This document shows positions 13,575 to 25,789 of a stretch of 64,000 nt of DNA, piece by piece. Origin of the DNA: Inia geoffrensis (lineage: Eukaryota; Chordata; Mammalia; Artiodactyla; Iniidae); assembly GCA_036417435.1 (NCBI GenBank), contig CM070910.1:18975501-19039500 (forward strand), in the 5' to 3' direction. A program made the translations under genes and the position numbers. Within the stretch, counting starts at the first letter, position 1; every line of letters begins with the position of its first letter. The notes under the pieces were generated by a model. The model was not told where the DNA came from. It searched no databases and worked only from the letters and a program-made list of their open reading frames with translations.

Positions 13575-14451
13575 AATGAAGGAAGAAGATAAAACCCAAG
13601 AAAAACAATTAAATGAAGTGGAGATAGACAACCTTCCAGAAAAAGCATTCAGAATAATGATAGTGAAGATGATCCAGGACCTCGGAAAAAGAATGGAGGC
13701 AAACATCGAGAAGATGCAAGAAATGTTTAACAAAGACCTAGAAGAATTAAAGAACAAACAAACAGAGATGAACAATACAATAATTGAAATGAAAAATACA
13801 CTAGAAGGAACCAATAGCAGAACACTGAGGCAGAAGAACGGATAAGTGACCTGGAAGACAGAATGGTGGAATTCACTGCCGCAGAACAGAATAAAGAAAA
13901 AAGAATGAAAAGAAATGAAGACAGCCTAAGAGACCTCTGAGACAATATTAAATGCAACAACATTCGCATTACAGGGGTCCCAGAAGGAAAAGAGAGAGAG
14001 AAAGGACCTGAGAAAATATTTGAAGAGATTATAGTCAAAAATTTCCCTAACATGGGAAAGGAAATAGGCACCCAAGTCTAGGAAGCACAGAGAGTCCCAG
14101 GCAGGATAAACCCAAGGAAAAACATGCCAAGACACATATTAATCAAACTAACAAAAATTAAATACAAATAAAAATAATTGAAAGCAACAGGGAAAAACAA
14201 CAAATAACATACAAGGGAACTCCCATAAGGATAACAGCTGATTTCTCAGCAGAAACTCTACAAAACAGATGGGAGTGGCATGATATATTTAAAGTGATGA
14301 AAGGGAAGAGGCTACAACTAAGATTACTCTACCTGACAAGGATCTCATTTAGATTCGATGGAGAAATCAAAAGCTTTACAGACAAACAATGGTAGGAGAA
14401 TTCAGCTCCACCAAACCAACTCTACAACAAATGATAAAGAAACTTCACTAA
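13575..14451 (+). pseudogene. L1 ORF1 pseudogene (RNA-binding chaperone)
   Basis: Remnant of the L1 ORF1 protein, a trimeric coiled-coil nucleic-acid chaperone. The first part reads in one frame with a heptad-rich, Glu/Lys-rich stretch (LPEKAFRIMIVKMIQDLGKR, then further coiled coil). The frame is lost near 13822, where one base seems to be missing in the AGAACACTGAGG segment. Further downstream CTCTGAGAC puts a stop where a Trp codon is expected. The original stop is probably the TAA at 14449-14451. Start chosen by similarity to the usual L1 layout and uncertain. Confidence 0.8.
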
Positions 14452-14509
14452 GTGGGAAACACAAGAGAAGAAAAGGACCTACAAAAACAAACCCATAACA
14501 ATTAAGAAA

Positions 14510-17500
14510 ATGGTAACAGGAACATAAATATCGATAATTACATTAAACATAATGGATTAATGCTCTAACCAAAAGACACAGGCTCACTGAATGGATACAA
14601 AAATAAGACCCATATATATGCAGTCTGCAAGAGACCCACTTCAGACCTAGGGACACATAGACTGAAAGTGAGGGGATGGAAAAAGATATTCCATGCAAAT
14701 GGAAATCAGAAGAAAGCTGGAGTAGCAATACTCATATCAGATAAAACAGACTTTAAAATAAAGAATGTTACAAGAAACAAGGAAGGACACTACATAATGA
14801 TCAAGGGATCAATCCAAGAAGAAGATATAACAATTATAAATATATATGCACTGAACATGGGAGCACCTCAATGCATAAGGCAACTGCTAACAGCTATAAA
14901 AGAGGAGATCGACAGTAACATAATAATAGTGGGGGAATTTAACACGTCACTTACACCAATGGACAGATCATCCAAACAGAAAATTAAGAAGGAAACACAA
15001 CCTTTAAATGACACAATAGACCAGACAGATTTATAGGACATTCCATCCAAAACCAGCAGATTATACTTTCTTCTCAAGTGCTCATGGAACATTCTCCAGG
15101 ATAGGTCATATCTTGGGTCACAAATCAAGCCTCAGTAAATTTAAGAAAATTGAAATCATATCAAGCATCTTTTCTGACCACAACGTTGAGATTAGAAATC
15201 AATGACAGGGAAATAATGTGAAAAACACAAACACATGGAGGCTAAACAATACATTACTAAATAACCAAGAGGTCACTGAAGAAATCAAAGAGGAAAACAA
15301 AAAATATCTAGAGACTAATGACAACGAAAACACGACGATCTGAAACCTATGGGATGCAGCAGAAGCAATTCTAACTGGGAAGGTTACAGCAATACAGGCC
15401 TACCTCAAGAAACAAGAAAAACCTCAAACAACCTACATTACACCTAAAGGAACTAGAGAACGAAGAACGGACAAAGCTCAAAGTTAGTAGAAGGAAAGAA
15501 ATTATAAAGATCAGAGCAGAAATAAATGATAGAAACAAAGAAAACAATAGCAAAGATCAATAAAACTAAAAGCTGGTTCCTTGAGAAGATAAATACAATT
15601 GACAGCCATTAGCCAGACTCATCAATAAAAAGAGGGAGAGGACTCAAATCAAAAAATTAGAAATGAAAAAGAAGTTACAACAGACCCCACAGAAATAAAA
15701 AGCATCCTAAAAGACTACTCCAAGTAACTCTATGCCAAAAAAATGGACAACCTGGAAGAAATGGACACATTCTTAGAAAGGTATAACCTTCCAAGACTGA
15801 ACCAGGAAGAAAGAGAAAATATGAACAGACCAATCACAAGTAATGAAATTGAAACTGTGATTAAAACGCTTCCAACAAAAAAAGTCCAGGACCAGATGGC
15901 TTCACAGGTGAATTCTATCAAACATTTAGAGAAGAGCTAACACACATCCTTCTCAAACTCTTCCAAAAACTGCAGAGGAAGGAACACTCCCACACCCATT
16001 CTATGAGGCCACCATCACCCTGATACAAAAACCAGACAAAGAACTATACAAAAAGAAAATTACAGGCCAATATCACTGATGAATATAGATGCAAAAATCC
16101 TCAGCAAAATACTAGCCAACAGAATGCAAAAAAACACATTAAAAGGATCATACACCATGATTAAGTGGGATTTATCCCAGGGATGCAAGGATTCTTCAAT
16201 ATATGCAGATCAATCAATGTGATACACCATATTAACAAATCAAAGAATGCTAACCATATGATCATCTCAATAGATGCAGAAAAAGATTATGACAAAATTT
16301 AACACACATTTATGATAAAAACTCTCCAGAAAGTGGGCATAGAGGAAACCTACCTCAACATAATAAAGGTCATATATGACAAACCCACAGCAATCATCAT
16401 TCTCAATGGTGAAAACCTGAAAGCATTTCCTCTAAGATCAGGGATAAGACAAGGATGTCCACTCTCACCACTATTATTCAACATAGTTTTGGAAGTCCTA
16501 GCCATGGCAAACAGAGAAGAAAAAGGAATACAAATTGGAAAAGAAGAAGTAAAACTGTCACTGTTTGCAGATGACATGATACTATACATAGAGAATCCTA
16601 AAGATGTCACCAGAAAACTACTAGAGCTAATCAATGAATTTGGTAAAGTTGCAGGATACAAAATCAATGCACAGAAATCTCTTGCATTCCTATACACTAA
16701 TGATGAAAAATCTGAAAGAGAAATTAAGGAAACACTCCCATTTACCATTGAAACAAAAAGAATAAAATACCTAGGAATAAACCTTTCCTAGGGAGACAAA
16801 AGACCTGTATGTAGAAAACTGTAAGACACTGATGAAAGAAATTAAAGACAATACCAACAGATGGAGAGATATACCATGCTCTTGGATTGGAAGAATCAAT
16901 ATTGTGAAAATGACCCTACTACCCAAAGCAATTTACAGATTCAACTCAATCCCTATCAAATTATCAAAGGCTTTTGTTACAGAGCTAAAACAAAAAATCT
17001 TAAAATTTTTATGGAAGCACAAAAGACCCCGAATAGCCAAAGCAGTCTTGAGGGAAAAAAAACGGAGCTGGATGAATCAGACTCCCTTGTCTTCATACTA
17101 TACTACAAAGCTACAGTAATCAAGACAATATGGTACTGGCACAAAACCAGAAATATAGATCAATGGAACAGGAGAGAAAGCCCAGAGATAAACCTACACA
17201 ACTATGGTCAACTAATCTATGACAAAGGAGACAAGGATCTACAATGGAGAAAAGACAGTCTCTTCAATAAGTGGTTCTGGGAAAACTGGACAGCTACATG
17301 TAAAAGAATGGAATTAGAACACTCCCTAACACCATACCCCAAAATAAACTCAAACCTAAATGTAAGACTGGACACTATAAAACTCTTAGAGGAAAACAAA
17401 GGAAGAACACTCCTTGACATTAATCACAGCAAGATCCTTTTTGACCCACCTCCTAGAGAAATGGAAATAAAAACAAAAATAAACAAATGGGACTTAATGA

Positions 17501-18262
17501 AACAAAAGCTTTTGCACAGCAAAGGAAACCATAAACAAGACCAAAAGACAACCCTCAGAATGGGAGAAAATATTTGCAAACAAAGCAATTGACAAAGGAT
17601 TAACCTCCAAAATTTACAAGCAGTTCATGTAGCTCAATATCAAAAAAACAAACAACCCAATCCAAAAATGGGCAGAAGACCTAAACAGACATTTCTCCAA
17701 AGAAGATATACAGATTGCCAACAAACACATGAAAGGATGCTCAACATCATTACTCATTAGAGAATTGCAAATCAAAACTACAATGAGGTGTCACTTCACA
17801 CCGGTTAGAATGGCCATCATCAAAAATCTACAAACAATAAATGCTGGAGAAGGTGTGGAGAAAAGGGAACCCTCTTGCCCTGTTGGTGGAAATGTAAATT
17901 GAGACAGCCACTATGGAGAACAATATGGAGGTTCCTCAAAAAACTAAAAATAGAACTGCCATATGACCCAGCAATCCCACTACTGGACATATACCATGAG
18001 AAAACCTTAGTTCAAAAAGAGTCATGTACCACAATGTTCATTGTTTACGATAGCCAGGACATGGAACCAACCTAAATGTCCATCAACAGATGAATGTACA
18101 AAGAGGATGTGGCACATATATACAATGGAATATTACTCAGCCATAAAAAGAAACAAAATTGTGTTATTTGTAGTGAGGTGGATGGACTTAGAGTCTGTCA
18201 TACAGAGTGAAGTAAGTCAGAAAGAGAAAAATAAATACCGGCTAACACATATACATGGAATC
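14510..18262 (+). pseudogene. L1 ORF2 pseudogene (endonuclease and reverse transcriptase)
   Basis: Degenerate L1 ORF2. The ATG at 14510 is followed within a few codons by a TAA. An endonuclease-domain segment stays open at 14668-15036. Its active-site segment reads GEFNT at about 14933, where the family has an essential Asp (GDFNT), so the nuclease is mutated as well as broken. The reverse-transcriptase core is open at 16312-16791, with [12 protein letters not shown] and an intact FADDM catalytic motif near 16564. Later segments continue in shifted frames (16832-17119, 16861-17592). The end is placed where the usual ORF2 C-terminus meets the 3' UTR, with the expected stop apparently altered. 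Confidence 0.85.
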
Positions 18263-18629
18263 CAAAAAAAAAAAGGTTCTGAAGGACCTAGGGGCAGGAC
18301 AGGAATAAAGATGCAGACGTAGAGAATGGACTTGAGGACATGGGGAGTGGGAAGGGTAAGCTGGGATGAAGTGAGAGAGTGGAATGGACATAAATACACT
18401 ACCAAATGTAAAACAGATACCTAGTGGGAAGCAGCCGCATAGCACATGGAGATCAGCTTGGTGCTTTGTGACCACCTAGAGGGGTGGGATAGGGAGGGTG
18501 GGAGGCAGCTGCAAGAGGGAGGAGATATGGGGATATATGTATATGTATAGCTGATTCACTTTAACATAAAGCAGAAACTAACACATCACTGTAAAGCAAT
18601 TATACTCCAGTAAATATGTTAAAAGAAAA

Positions 18630-18644
18630 AAAAACATATATACA
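18630..18644 (+). repeat. Target-site duplication, right copy, of the 13.5-kb L1
   Basis: Identical 15-bp partner of 13467-13481, directly after the A-rich tail. Confidence 0.85.
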
Positions 18645-21600
18645 AATGCTTAAGAAACAAGAGCATACTCATACACTATTTACTTAGAATCCTATATTTT
18701 AAAATTACTTCCTTGCATCAATTTAATGCCTTTTTTTGGTGATTGTAATTATTTTTAGTTTTGCCTGCAATTATGCACCCAAAAAGTCACAGGCGTGTAC
18801 TGTCACATTTCAGCTCCATGCGCCCTCACATTGTTTGGCACTCGTTGAGTTATTTATCAAAAAAACGACTAGAAGTGTTAGTTTGACTTTTAGCCATTGG
18901 TATAACTTTTTTTTTAAAAGAAAGCATGTCATTTACATAATGTCTTAAGTTTTTAGTTGCATAATGTTAACTCATTTTGCTTTAAAAGTAAGTGATAAGT
19001 AACTTGGATCAAAATAACTTGCTTACTTATGAATGTCTATGGATTTCTATGTTTCTTCTACTGCCAAGAAAGAGAAGTTTACCACTATCTTTATATTAAT
19101 TTAGGTCTGAATAGTTTCCCATGCAAATACATTAACAGCTAAAGATATTAGCAATGTCAAAGGTATTGTAATTTTGTAATTCAGTTGATCTTCCAGGGCA
19201 GGATTATGCCTAATAGGATTTCTAACTATAAGTAATTCAAGTAATCCAAATACCCAATTTATTGATTAAAATCCTCCTAAATTATATTTAGATAATATAA
19301 ATGCAAGCGCCCAAACCTTTGGTTATGTCAGATATCTGGCTCTGAACAAAATAACAAATTGAAGTAAACTTGCAAAAGCAGACACACAACATCGTCCCTC
19401 TCCTATATCTCAGAAACAGCCTGGTATGAGAATATAGCTGGACTTGCAACTCCTCAGAATAATATCAAACAGATCAGTTGGAAGCTCTTCATTACAGCAT
19501 CTGTTCTGTGTTTATAGCTACATATGCAGACTGCTGAACACCCACAGTGCACCATAAATGTAGGGATTACACATCCAGAATGGTAATAAACTCATTGGGT
19601 GATATGTTCCCCAGAGTTTTCAGCCCCTTGTTTCAGTTGGCAAAACTCTGCTGGATTTTTGTTGCTGTAGAAAATATTAGATTTTTTGTGGTTTTTGTAA
19701 CTTTGGAGACAGGTCAGGAAGTCATAAAACAGCAATAAAAAGGTAAAGAAAGAGGCACTGGGATTATTTTTATATTTCAAAAGTACAATCTCATAGAGAG
19801 TTACAAGAGAAGCAGTGGCAGAGTAAGGGAGAAAAATGAGTAAATAAATGGTTGTTTTCCATAGAACTTTAGCTTCAAATACCTTCTGTGGATCAGCTCA
19901 GCTGTATGGTATACACTTTGGAGAAGCTACCAATTGTACAAAGAAAGCTGCATGTTAGAATTACTAATTAGAAGTATTATTCCTTACTGTAATAATCTGA
20001 TAGTGCTTGATAAACTACAGCTAATAGTTGAGCAATGCATTAACTGGTGAAAGCAGCGCTTCCTAGACAACCAGTCCAGTTTAGACCAAGACGATTTTTC
20101 TCTCAATAGTGTGATTCTAAATGAAATTAATTTCTAAATTCATAATAATTAAGGGAATATTCTCAACCTCTAAGGAAAGCAGTTCCAGGTGTGAGAAGGT
20201 AGTCAGAATAAACACAGTGCCTGGCTACTATAGAAGTGGTAAGCTAACTTCATTTTATCCCAGCAGCCAAGCAATGTGTACTAATGATTAGTCACCTCAC
20301 TCTTGGACAGGTGCCCATATCTGTCTGTACATAAAATCCTGGAGAGAGCTTTCAAAAATGCATAATCCTGAGTACCAAAAGATATCTTGATCACATAGAT
20401 TCTCTCTTTCCATTAAATGGTTATAATAACAGCTTTCAGAAATGACTCATGACCAAAAATCATATGAAAGTTTCTGAAGAACCATAATAAAGGCAGTTAG
20501 AAAACATGGCTCTGGATAATGGTGGATGCTGGAATGGAACCCTCATAAAGCCATATGGGAAGTGATAAAGGAAATCTTAGTCTCTACAAACATTCCAGTT
20601 TAAAGAGTGTTTTCTCCCTTCTTTTCATTTTGTTTCCTCTCATTCCTTCCCTCTTAATGGTAATTGTCATGATGCCATTGTACATCTGGACTCTGTGGCT
20701 ATGGTCTAATTTTTTTCCTCGTTTCATGGCACTGTTGTTTTGCTTTCATGCTCACTAGAACTTAGAGGATGTTGGCAGGAATGAAAAATCAGGGCAAAGG
20801 GAAAAAAACCGGCTAAGCAACTTTTATAATCAGCACCTCATGAAGAACTTGAAATTGATACTGCAAGAAGTAGGTGTAAATTATTGGCTTCATCCTTAAC
20901 ACTGAAAAAATTTAAGGATGCCTTTATTTGAAATGATAACAAAACTTGATGGACTTCAAAAATATATTTTCCCGTAGACTCCCTCATCTGATCCTTAAGC
21001 CAATTATTGATTTTTGTAAAAGATGTGCATGGTGCTGCTTGACCAGTAAAGATAAAAAACGCAGAAGTTTAAGGCACGTAGGTTTTTTGACATATGTGAA
21101 AATGAGAAATTTCATGCCAATTTAGACTTAGGCAAAGAATGGCTAACTAAGTGGAATTTACTTAAGAGTCACACAAATTCACAGTGGCTTGGTGTCCTCA
21201 CCTACAAAATTGGGGAAAACAACACCCATTCCCCTCCCCTTACCTTGCTGACATGTTCAGGTACACAGAATAGTTCTAAAACAATGTATATGTTATAATT
21301 ATTACTATTAAAATTCTTCACTTTCAAAGGGTTGTTTCAAAAAGTGAAATTAATACTGCTAATGGGGAAAATCGTTTAATTTTTGGATAATTCAACTACC
21401 ACTAGACCTTCAAGCATCCATGTTATTTTAAAAGTTGTAAATGTGACATGAAATCTGTTTTCATGGGTCTCAGAAAGAGACGACATATGCAAATTTTAGC
21501 ATATGCTTCTTGCAAAATAGAGTCAGGAAAAAGACAGGAATGTGTGTATTACATAAACTACTCAGAAGAATTACCAAAATAGAAATAATCTGGACTTTGA

Positions 21601-22264
21601 CGTGCATGCCGACTCCCAAGTTTGGGGCTCTTCACCTTTATCTGGTTCCTTATTTCATTTGGTACTTTATGGCTAGGAAACCATTCTGGTTATAACCTTG
21701 TAGTAGAGATAGGTCAGTTCATGTGTAGCATTATGGAAGTTTACAGTACACATTAAAGTTCAATAAATAAGAGGGGCACGGTAAGACAGTTGGTCAAGGG
21801 AACTTATTTCAGGACATACTTGGTGCTCAGCTGCACTCAAATTTTGAAATAGTCAAACTTCCCCAGGTGCCTAATTTCCTTCCCCTCCATCCCAGACGAG
21901 TAATGGTATGGCTCCAAAGTAATAAAAATAAATCAGAAACTATCTCAACCATGATCTAAACTAGAAATTAGAACTAGAGATTGCATCTCTGACCAGACCC
22001 CACAGAAGGAGGACCCACGCAAAACGAAAACGTTAGGGACACAACAGAATCTGTAGATTGCAGGTAAGAATAAATATATGCCCAGCCGGTTGTTGCTTCA
22101 TGTTCCTCGCTCTTTCAAAGAAATGAAAACAACGAAGACCTTCAGTACTACATTCCTACTGCAACAGAAATGTGAGATTTGGAAAAAAGAAAAGATTAAG
22201 AAAGGACAGGAAAAACACTGGGGAAATGGAAGAACATGATTTAGTCAAATAGAAGAAAATAGAA

Positions 22265-22276
22265 GGGGGGGGGGGG
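22265..22276 (-). repeat. C12 homopolymer in the GRM1 transcript, +33 to +44 of the intron
   Basis: Twelve G on the plus strand, so C12 in the GRM1 pre-mRNA, starting 33 nt after the donor of the seven-transmembrane exon. C tracts bind poly(C)-binding proteins, but a regulatory role here is only inference. Confidence 0.9.
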
Positions 22277-22308
22277 TTGGGCAGGCAAACCCAGGTCAGA
22301 TAACTCAC

Positions 22309-23239
22309 TTGGCATTCCCTGCCCCTGGTTTCTTTCTTCGGAAAATGTTGAGGAAAGTGTTGGAGCGGCAGGGCAGCTTGCCATCACCAACATGCATGCG
22401 GACTACATCCGAGGTGGTGAAGGCACTGCGTACATTCCTCTCGGGCTTGGCAATGATGATGTACATCTTGGGAGTGAACATGCACCCCAGGGCCACCGTT
22501 ACACTGAGGCTCACTGCAAAGCAGGTAGTAATGATCTTGTAGTTGCTCCCAAAGTAAATGGGCACAAAAGCCAGCCAAATGATGCAGGTGGTGTACATGG
22601 TGAAGGCGATATATTTGGCCTCATTGAAGTTGGCGGGCACATTGCGGGTCTTGAAGGCATAGTAGGTACAGCTCATGATGAGGAGTCCATTGTAGCCCAA
22701 AGGGGCCACCACACCCAAGTTGCTGGTATTGCAGATAAGGTAGACTTCTTTGATGCTTGGGTAGGACAGAATGGGCATGGGGGGCTCCATGATGATCAGG
22801 GTTACCACCAAAGTTAGCTGCACACTAATCAGAATTGAGGCAATGATCACCTGGGCCCAGGCACTCATAAACCTGGGCTTGCGGGTGCAGATCTTCTTCT
22901 TGCTGCCAGCCAGGATGCGTGCAATGCGATTGGTTTTGGTCACTAAAGCAGAGTAGCACATGGCAGAGGAGAGGCCGACCAGGAGGCGCTGGAGGTAGCA
23001 GGATGTGGTAGTAGGTTTGGCAATGAGAGTGAAAGGGCACACGTAACCGAGGAAGATTCCAGCTAGAATAATGTAGCAGAGCTCCCGACTGGAGGATTTG
23101 ACCACTGGTGTATCCCGGTACAGCACGAAGATAAGGGTAACAAACAAGGTAACAAGGATGCCCAGGCAGGAAAAGGCAATGGCTATGATGGATTCTATGT
23201 TGCTCCACTCCAGATAGCGGACAGGAATGGGTTCACAGC
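22309..23239 (-). CDS. GRM1: GRM1 large coding exon, residues 578-886 (seven-transmembrane domain and proximal C-tail)
   Basis: The largest GRM1 exon here, 931 nt: two bases of Gly577, 309 codons, and two bases (AA) of codon 887. It lies between an acceptor CATCACAG and a GTGAGT donor. It starts CEPIPVRYLEWSNIES and runs through all seven helices: TM1 near 593-615, Cys657 at the top of TM3 (disulfide partner in extracellular loop 2), the Gq-coupling loop 2 KKKICTRKPRFMSAW, and TM6 CIIWLAFVPIYF. The tail ends FLNIFRRKKPGAGNA. The wording FAVSLSVTVALGCMFTPK and DVVRMHVGDGKLPCRSNTF separates GRM1 from its close paralogue GRM5. RRKK (877-880) is the known ER-retention motif. The next residue is Pro, where I recall Ala in human. 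Residue 886 is where long (1a) and short (1b) isoforms diverge, so the next exon decides the tail. Reading on into the intron would add one Lys and stop at once. Confidence 0.98.
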
Positions 23240-24145
23240 CTGTGATGAGAAAAATAGTTTTAAAATGAATCTAAGATTTTGCTGATCAATAATAGCGCTT
23301 ACTAGTTACCAGAGGCATAGCTATATTCACATCTTCCATGATTTAAGCTATTTTAATTTTTTAAAAAATGCCTCTCTATCACACAAATAGGCATACACCA
23401 TTGTCTTCTCTGGACAATCATGTTCCCAAAGCTAATCTCATCACAAGCCTAATGTGACATACTTAAGCCTATAAATATAATCTTTGCTTCCATTGTTATA
23501 AATGGATGCTGCTCCGTGGATGGAACTTGGCTCTACACTTTCAGAAAATGAAAGAAAAAGGAAACTAAACTGTTTCCATTGAAGGTTAAATGGTCACAGT
23601 ATAATAGAATAAGTTACTAAGAAATAAACTAACAAAATTTTTATTTTTATGCAGCTATTTGTCCAGAGGCAAGTCCAGCTCATAGACAAGCATTTTCTCT
23701 CTTTTCTATTCTTTCTTTTCTTTTTTTTTTTTTTTGGCCAGCCAGCAAACTTTTTAAACATACATTTCATTTGAATTCTTTAGAAGAATCTGCATTCTCC
23801 TATTTACCACATATTATATTACTCACTCTAAGTCTCACCTCTTTAGTTATGAACATGGCATCTGAGGGCCTCTGAGTTATCAACCTCTAATAGACATACT
23901 AAAGAAGAATGAAATCTCCCCTCACCCGTCTCTTGAAAGGAGAGACGGCGTTGTGTTCCTAAATGCCTGGCTTATCTTTTCCTTCCAGAATAAAGTCTCT
24001 TTTGTATTTCACAGAGAGAAAAACATTTGTCAAGTCCTGGCAACAACCCCTTCACAGAATTCTGTGATTGGTCTGGGCCATATTTCCCAAATTGTGAGAA
24101 TAAAAACATGTATTTCCATAAATTTAGGAAGAGACTCATTGTTCT

Positions 24146-24237
24146 GTAGCCATGCGAGCGAGGAACCACCAGAACCTTTTTAACCTGTTTAGTAGCCATG
24201 CGAGCGAGGAACCACCAGAACCTTTTTAACCTGTTTA
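24146..24237. repeat. Exact tandem duplication, 2 x 46 bp
   Basis: The unit at 24146-24191 (starting GTAGCCATGCGAGCGAGG) is repeated without a mismatch at 24192-24237, with two more matching bases after it. The unit contains CpG sites that would decay quickly, so the duplication is probably recent or an assembly artefact. It lies in the intron about 0.9 kb before the seven-transmembrane exon. Confidence 0.97.
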
Positions 24238-24399
24238 GTCATTCAACCAAAGCTTCCGTCAGCGAACACAGTTTTTGCATGTTAACCAGTCAGTGTCAGC
24301 CCTGGCTTCTGATAATCACCCAGCTGGGATCAGAATCACATTTAATACATGAGTGCAAACCACTCAGAAGCACACGCCCCTGACTGATCATAGTGGCCT

Positions 24400-24616
24400 A
24401 TTTATTTATTTATTTATTTTTTGCAGTACGCGGGCCTCCCTCTGTTGTGGTCTCTCCCGTTGCGCGCAGCACAGGCTCCGGACGCGCAGGCTCAGCGGCC
24501 ATGGCTCACGAGCCCAGCCGCTCCGCGGCATGTGGGATCTTCCCGGACCGGGGCACGAACCCGTGTCCCCTGCATCGGCAGGCAGACTCTCAACCACTGC
24601 GCCACCAGGGAAGCCC
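24400..24616 (-). mobile_element. CHR-type tRNA-derived SINE
   Basis: Same family and orientation as the 1.5-kb copy. The tail is a TTTA-rich microsatellite on the plus strand. A short TGGCCT occurs at both ends (24394-24399 and 24617-24622) as a possible target duplication. It lies about 1.2 kb upstream, in transcript terms, of the seven-transmembrane exon. Confidence 0.93.
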
Positions 24617-25789
24617 TGGCCTCTCTCTTTTGTGTGTCGGGGGTTTGTCTGTGTCAGAGACTCTGCCTTTTCCTGGAAGAACTGCTTCCAAAAAAAGTCA
24701 CATTTTAATTCTAAATCTTCCCATTTCCTTGATAAAGTTTAGAAAGATGAGTTAGAATAACAATGACCATTATGGGGAACTTTTGAGGTAACACAATCAA
24801 TAAATTAAAATATTTAAGAACAGCTATAGACCCATTTGGAGATGAAATACTTAATAGTTGATACTCAGCTCCTTTAATTAATTGGCATACTGAGGCTGCT
24901 AAATAAAATTCAAATTCCAATAGAGTCTTTGTCAAGGCCTTTGTAACCTTCTGAAAGCTACCCTCTTTGCATTTCTCTTTTTCTATGCAAACTGGTTTTG
25001 TAAATGAGCTATTCTGTCTTCGGAGCTTTTATTAGAAAAGAATACTGCATTTTAAATTTCTAGAACACAAGTCAGATCTATTGAATTTGAATTAAAACCC
25101 TGGTCTAGAGCCAAATTGAGAGCTATAATTAATGATTTTCGTAAACTTCAGGGACACAGGCAAAATATTTTCTGTAGAATTCAGAATTTTTTATTAGATA
25201 CTTATTGTACTGCACTACAGATATGTACCAACTAAATCAATTAATCGTTAGCCTCATGTAGGAAAATATTTAAAAAGCAGCACATTACAAAAGGGAAGAT
25301 TTAAATAACCCAGTCGTGTAACATTTAAAAAATAAAAATAGAAAATGCATTACATAAAGCAATTTCAGACTTTTTTTTCCCAATAAACATTCAAATTAAG
25401 GATGGAAGATAGATTTTAGGAAACCTTCAAACAATTCTGGGGTAGACTCAATAACTGACATAACAAGGACTATAGCCTCTCTACAAATGGGCTCAGACCT
25501 GAATTAGGGCCATCAAACAGAAAAAAAAAATGTTAAAGTTTAAAATTACCAAGTTAGAAAATATCTAATATGTGACTAGACTTTTCCAGATAGAGTTATA
25601 TAATAAATACACAAGAAATCAATATAATCATGGATCTTTAGGTAAGACATCTAAAAGGGCCTCTACTCTCTGTGATTTGGGAACCTATAGATAAGAAAAC
25701 CTATAGATATCACAAATAAAAGTGTAATTTAAAGAACCATTACCCCATATTAGTAAAACTCAGGATAACTACCTAAAATCTGTCTAATG

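Larger units (their letters stand above)
13482..18629 (+). mobile_element. Nearly full-length LINE-1, 5'-truncated, inactive
   Basis: A 5.15-kb L1 on the plus strand, antisense to GRM1. It begins in the last part of the 5' UTR, holds degenerate ORF1 and ORF2, and ends in the 3' UTR with a short A-rich tail. The 15-bp sequence AAAAACATATATACA is repeated at 13467-13481 and 18630-18644. The target reads TT|AAAAA, matching the L1 endonuclease preference. The stops and frameshifts rule out activity. It appears to be a cetartiodactyl/cetacean L1 lineage, judged from familiar ORF and 3' UTR wording. Confidence 0.95.
1..22308 (-). other. GRM1: GRM1 intron 3' of the seven-transmembrane exon (partial)
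   Basis: Everything left of the seven-transmembrane exon is intron sequence up to the window edge. I looked on the minus strand for the short alternative exon that gives the mGluR1b tail and for the long 1a tail exon, and recognised neither. Repeats account for much of it and are listed separately. The stretches 1-1541, 1786-4059, 5171-6299, 7006-8759, 8841-9390, 9471-11381 and 18645-22264 show only AT-rich unique-looking DNA with short homopolymers. I could support no gene, RNA or regulatory site there. A weak L2-like tail may lie around 9700-9800. Confidence 0.8.

Noticed and set aside
1..22308. Alternative mGluR1b exon or the long 1a tail exon
   Set aside because: Looked for the minus-strand coding wording expected of these tails and did not find it. 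They probably lie beyond the left end.
22392..22817. 141-codon open frame on the plus strand
   Set aside because: It is the antisense shadow of the GRM1 seven-transmembrane exon; the minus-strand reading is unmistakable and spliced correctly.
22305..23147. GRM1 as a single-exon gene starting at 23147
   Set aside because: That start is a TTG encoding Leu within TM1. The exon extends to an AG acceptor at 23239, and the open frame at the other end runs 4 bases past a GTGAGT donor.
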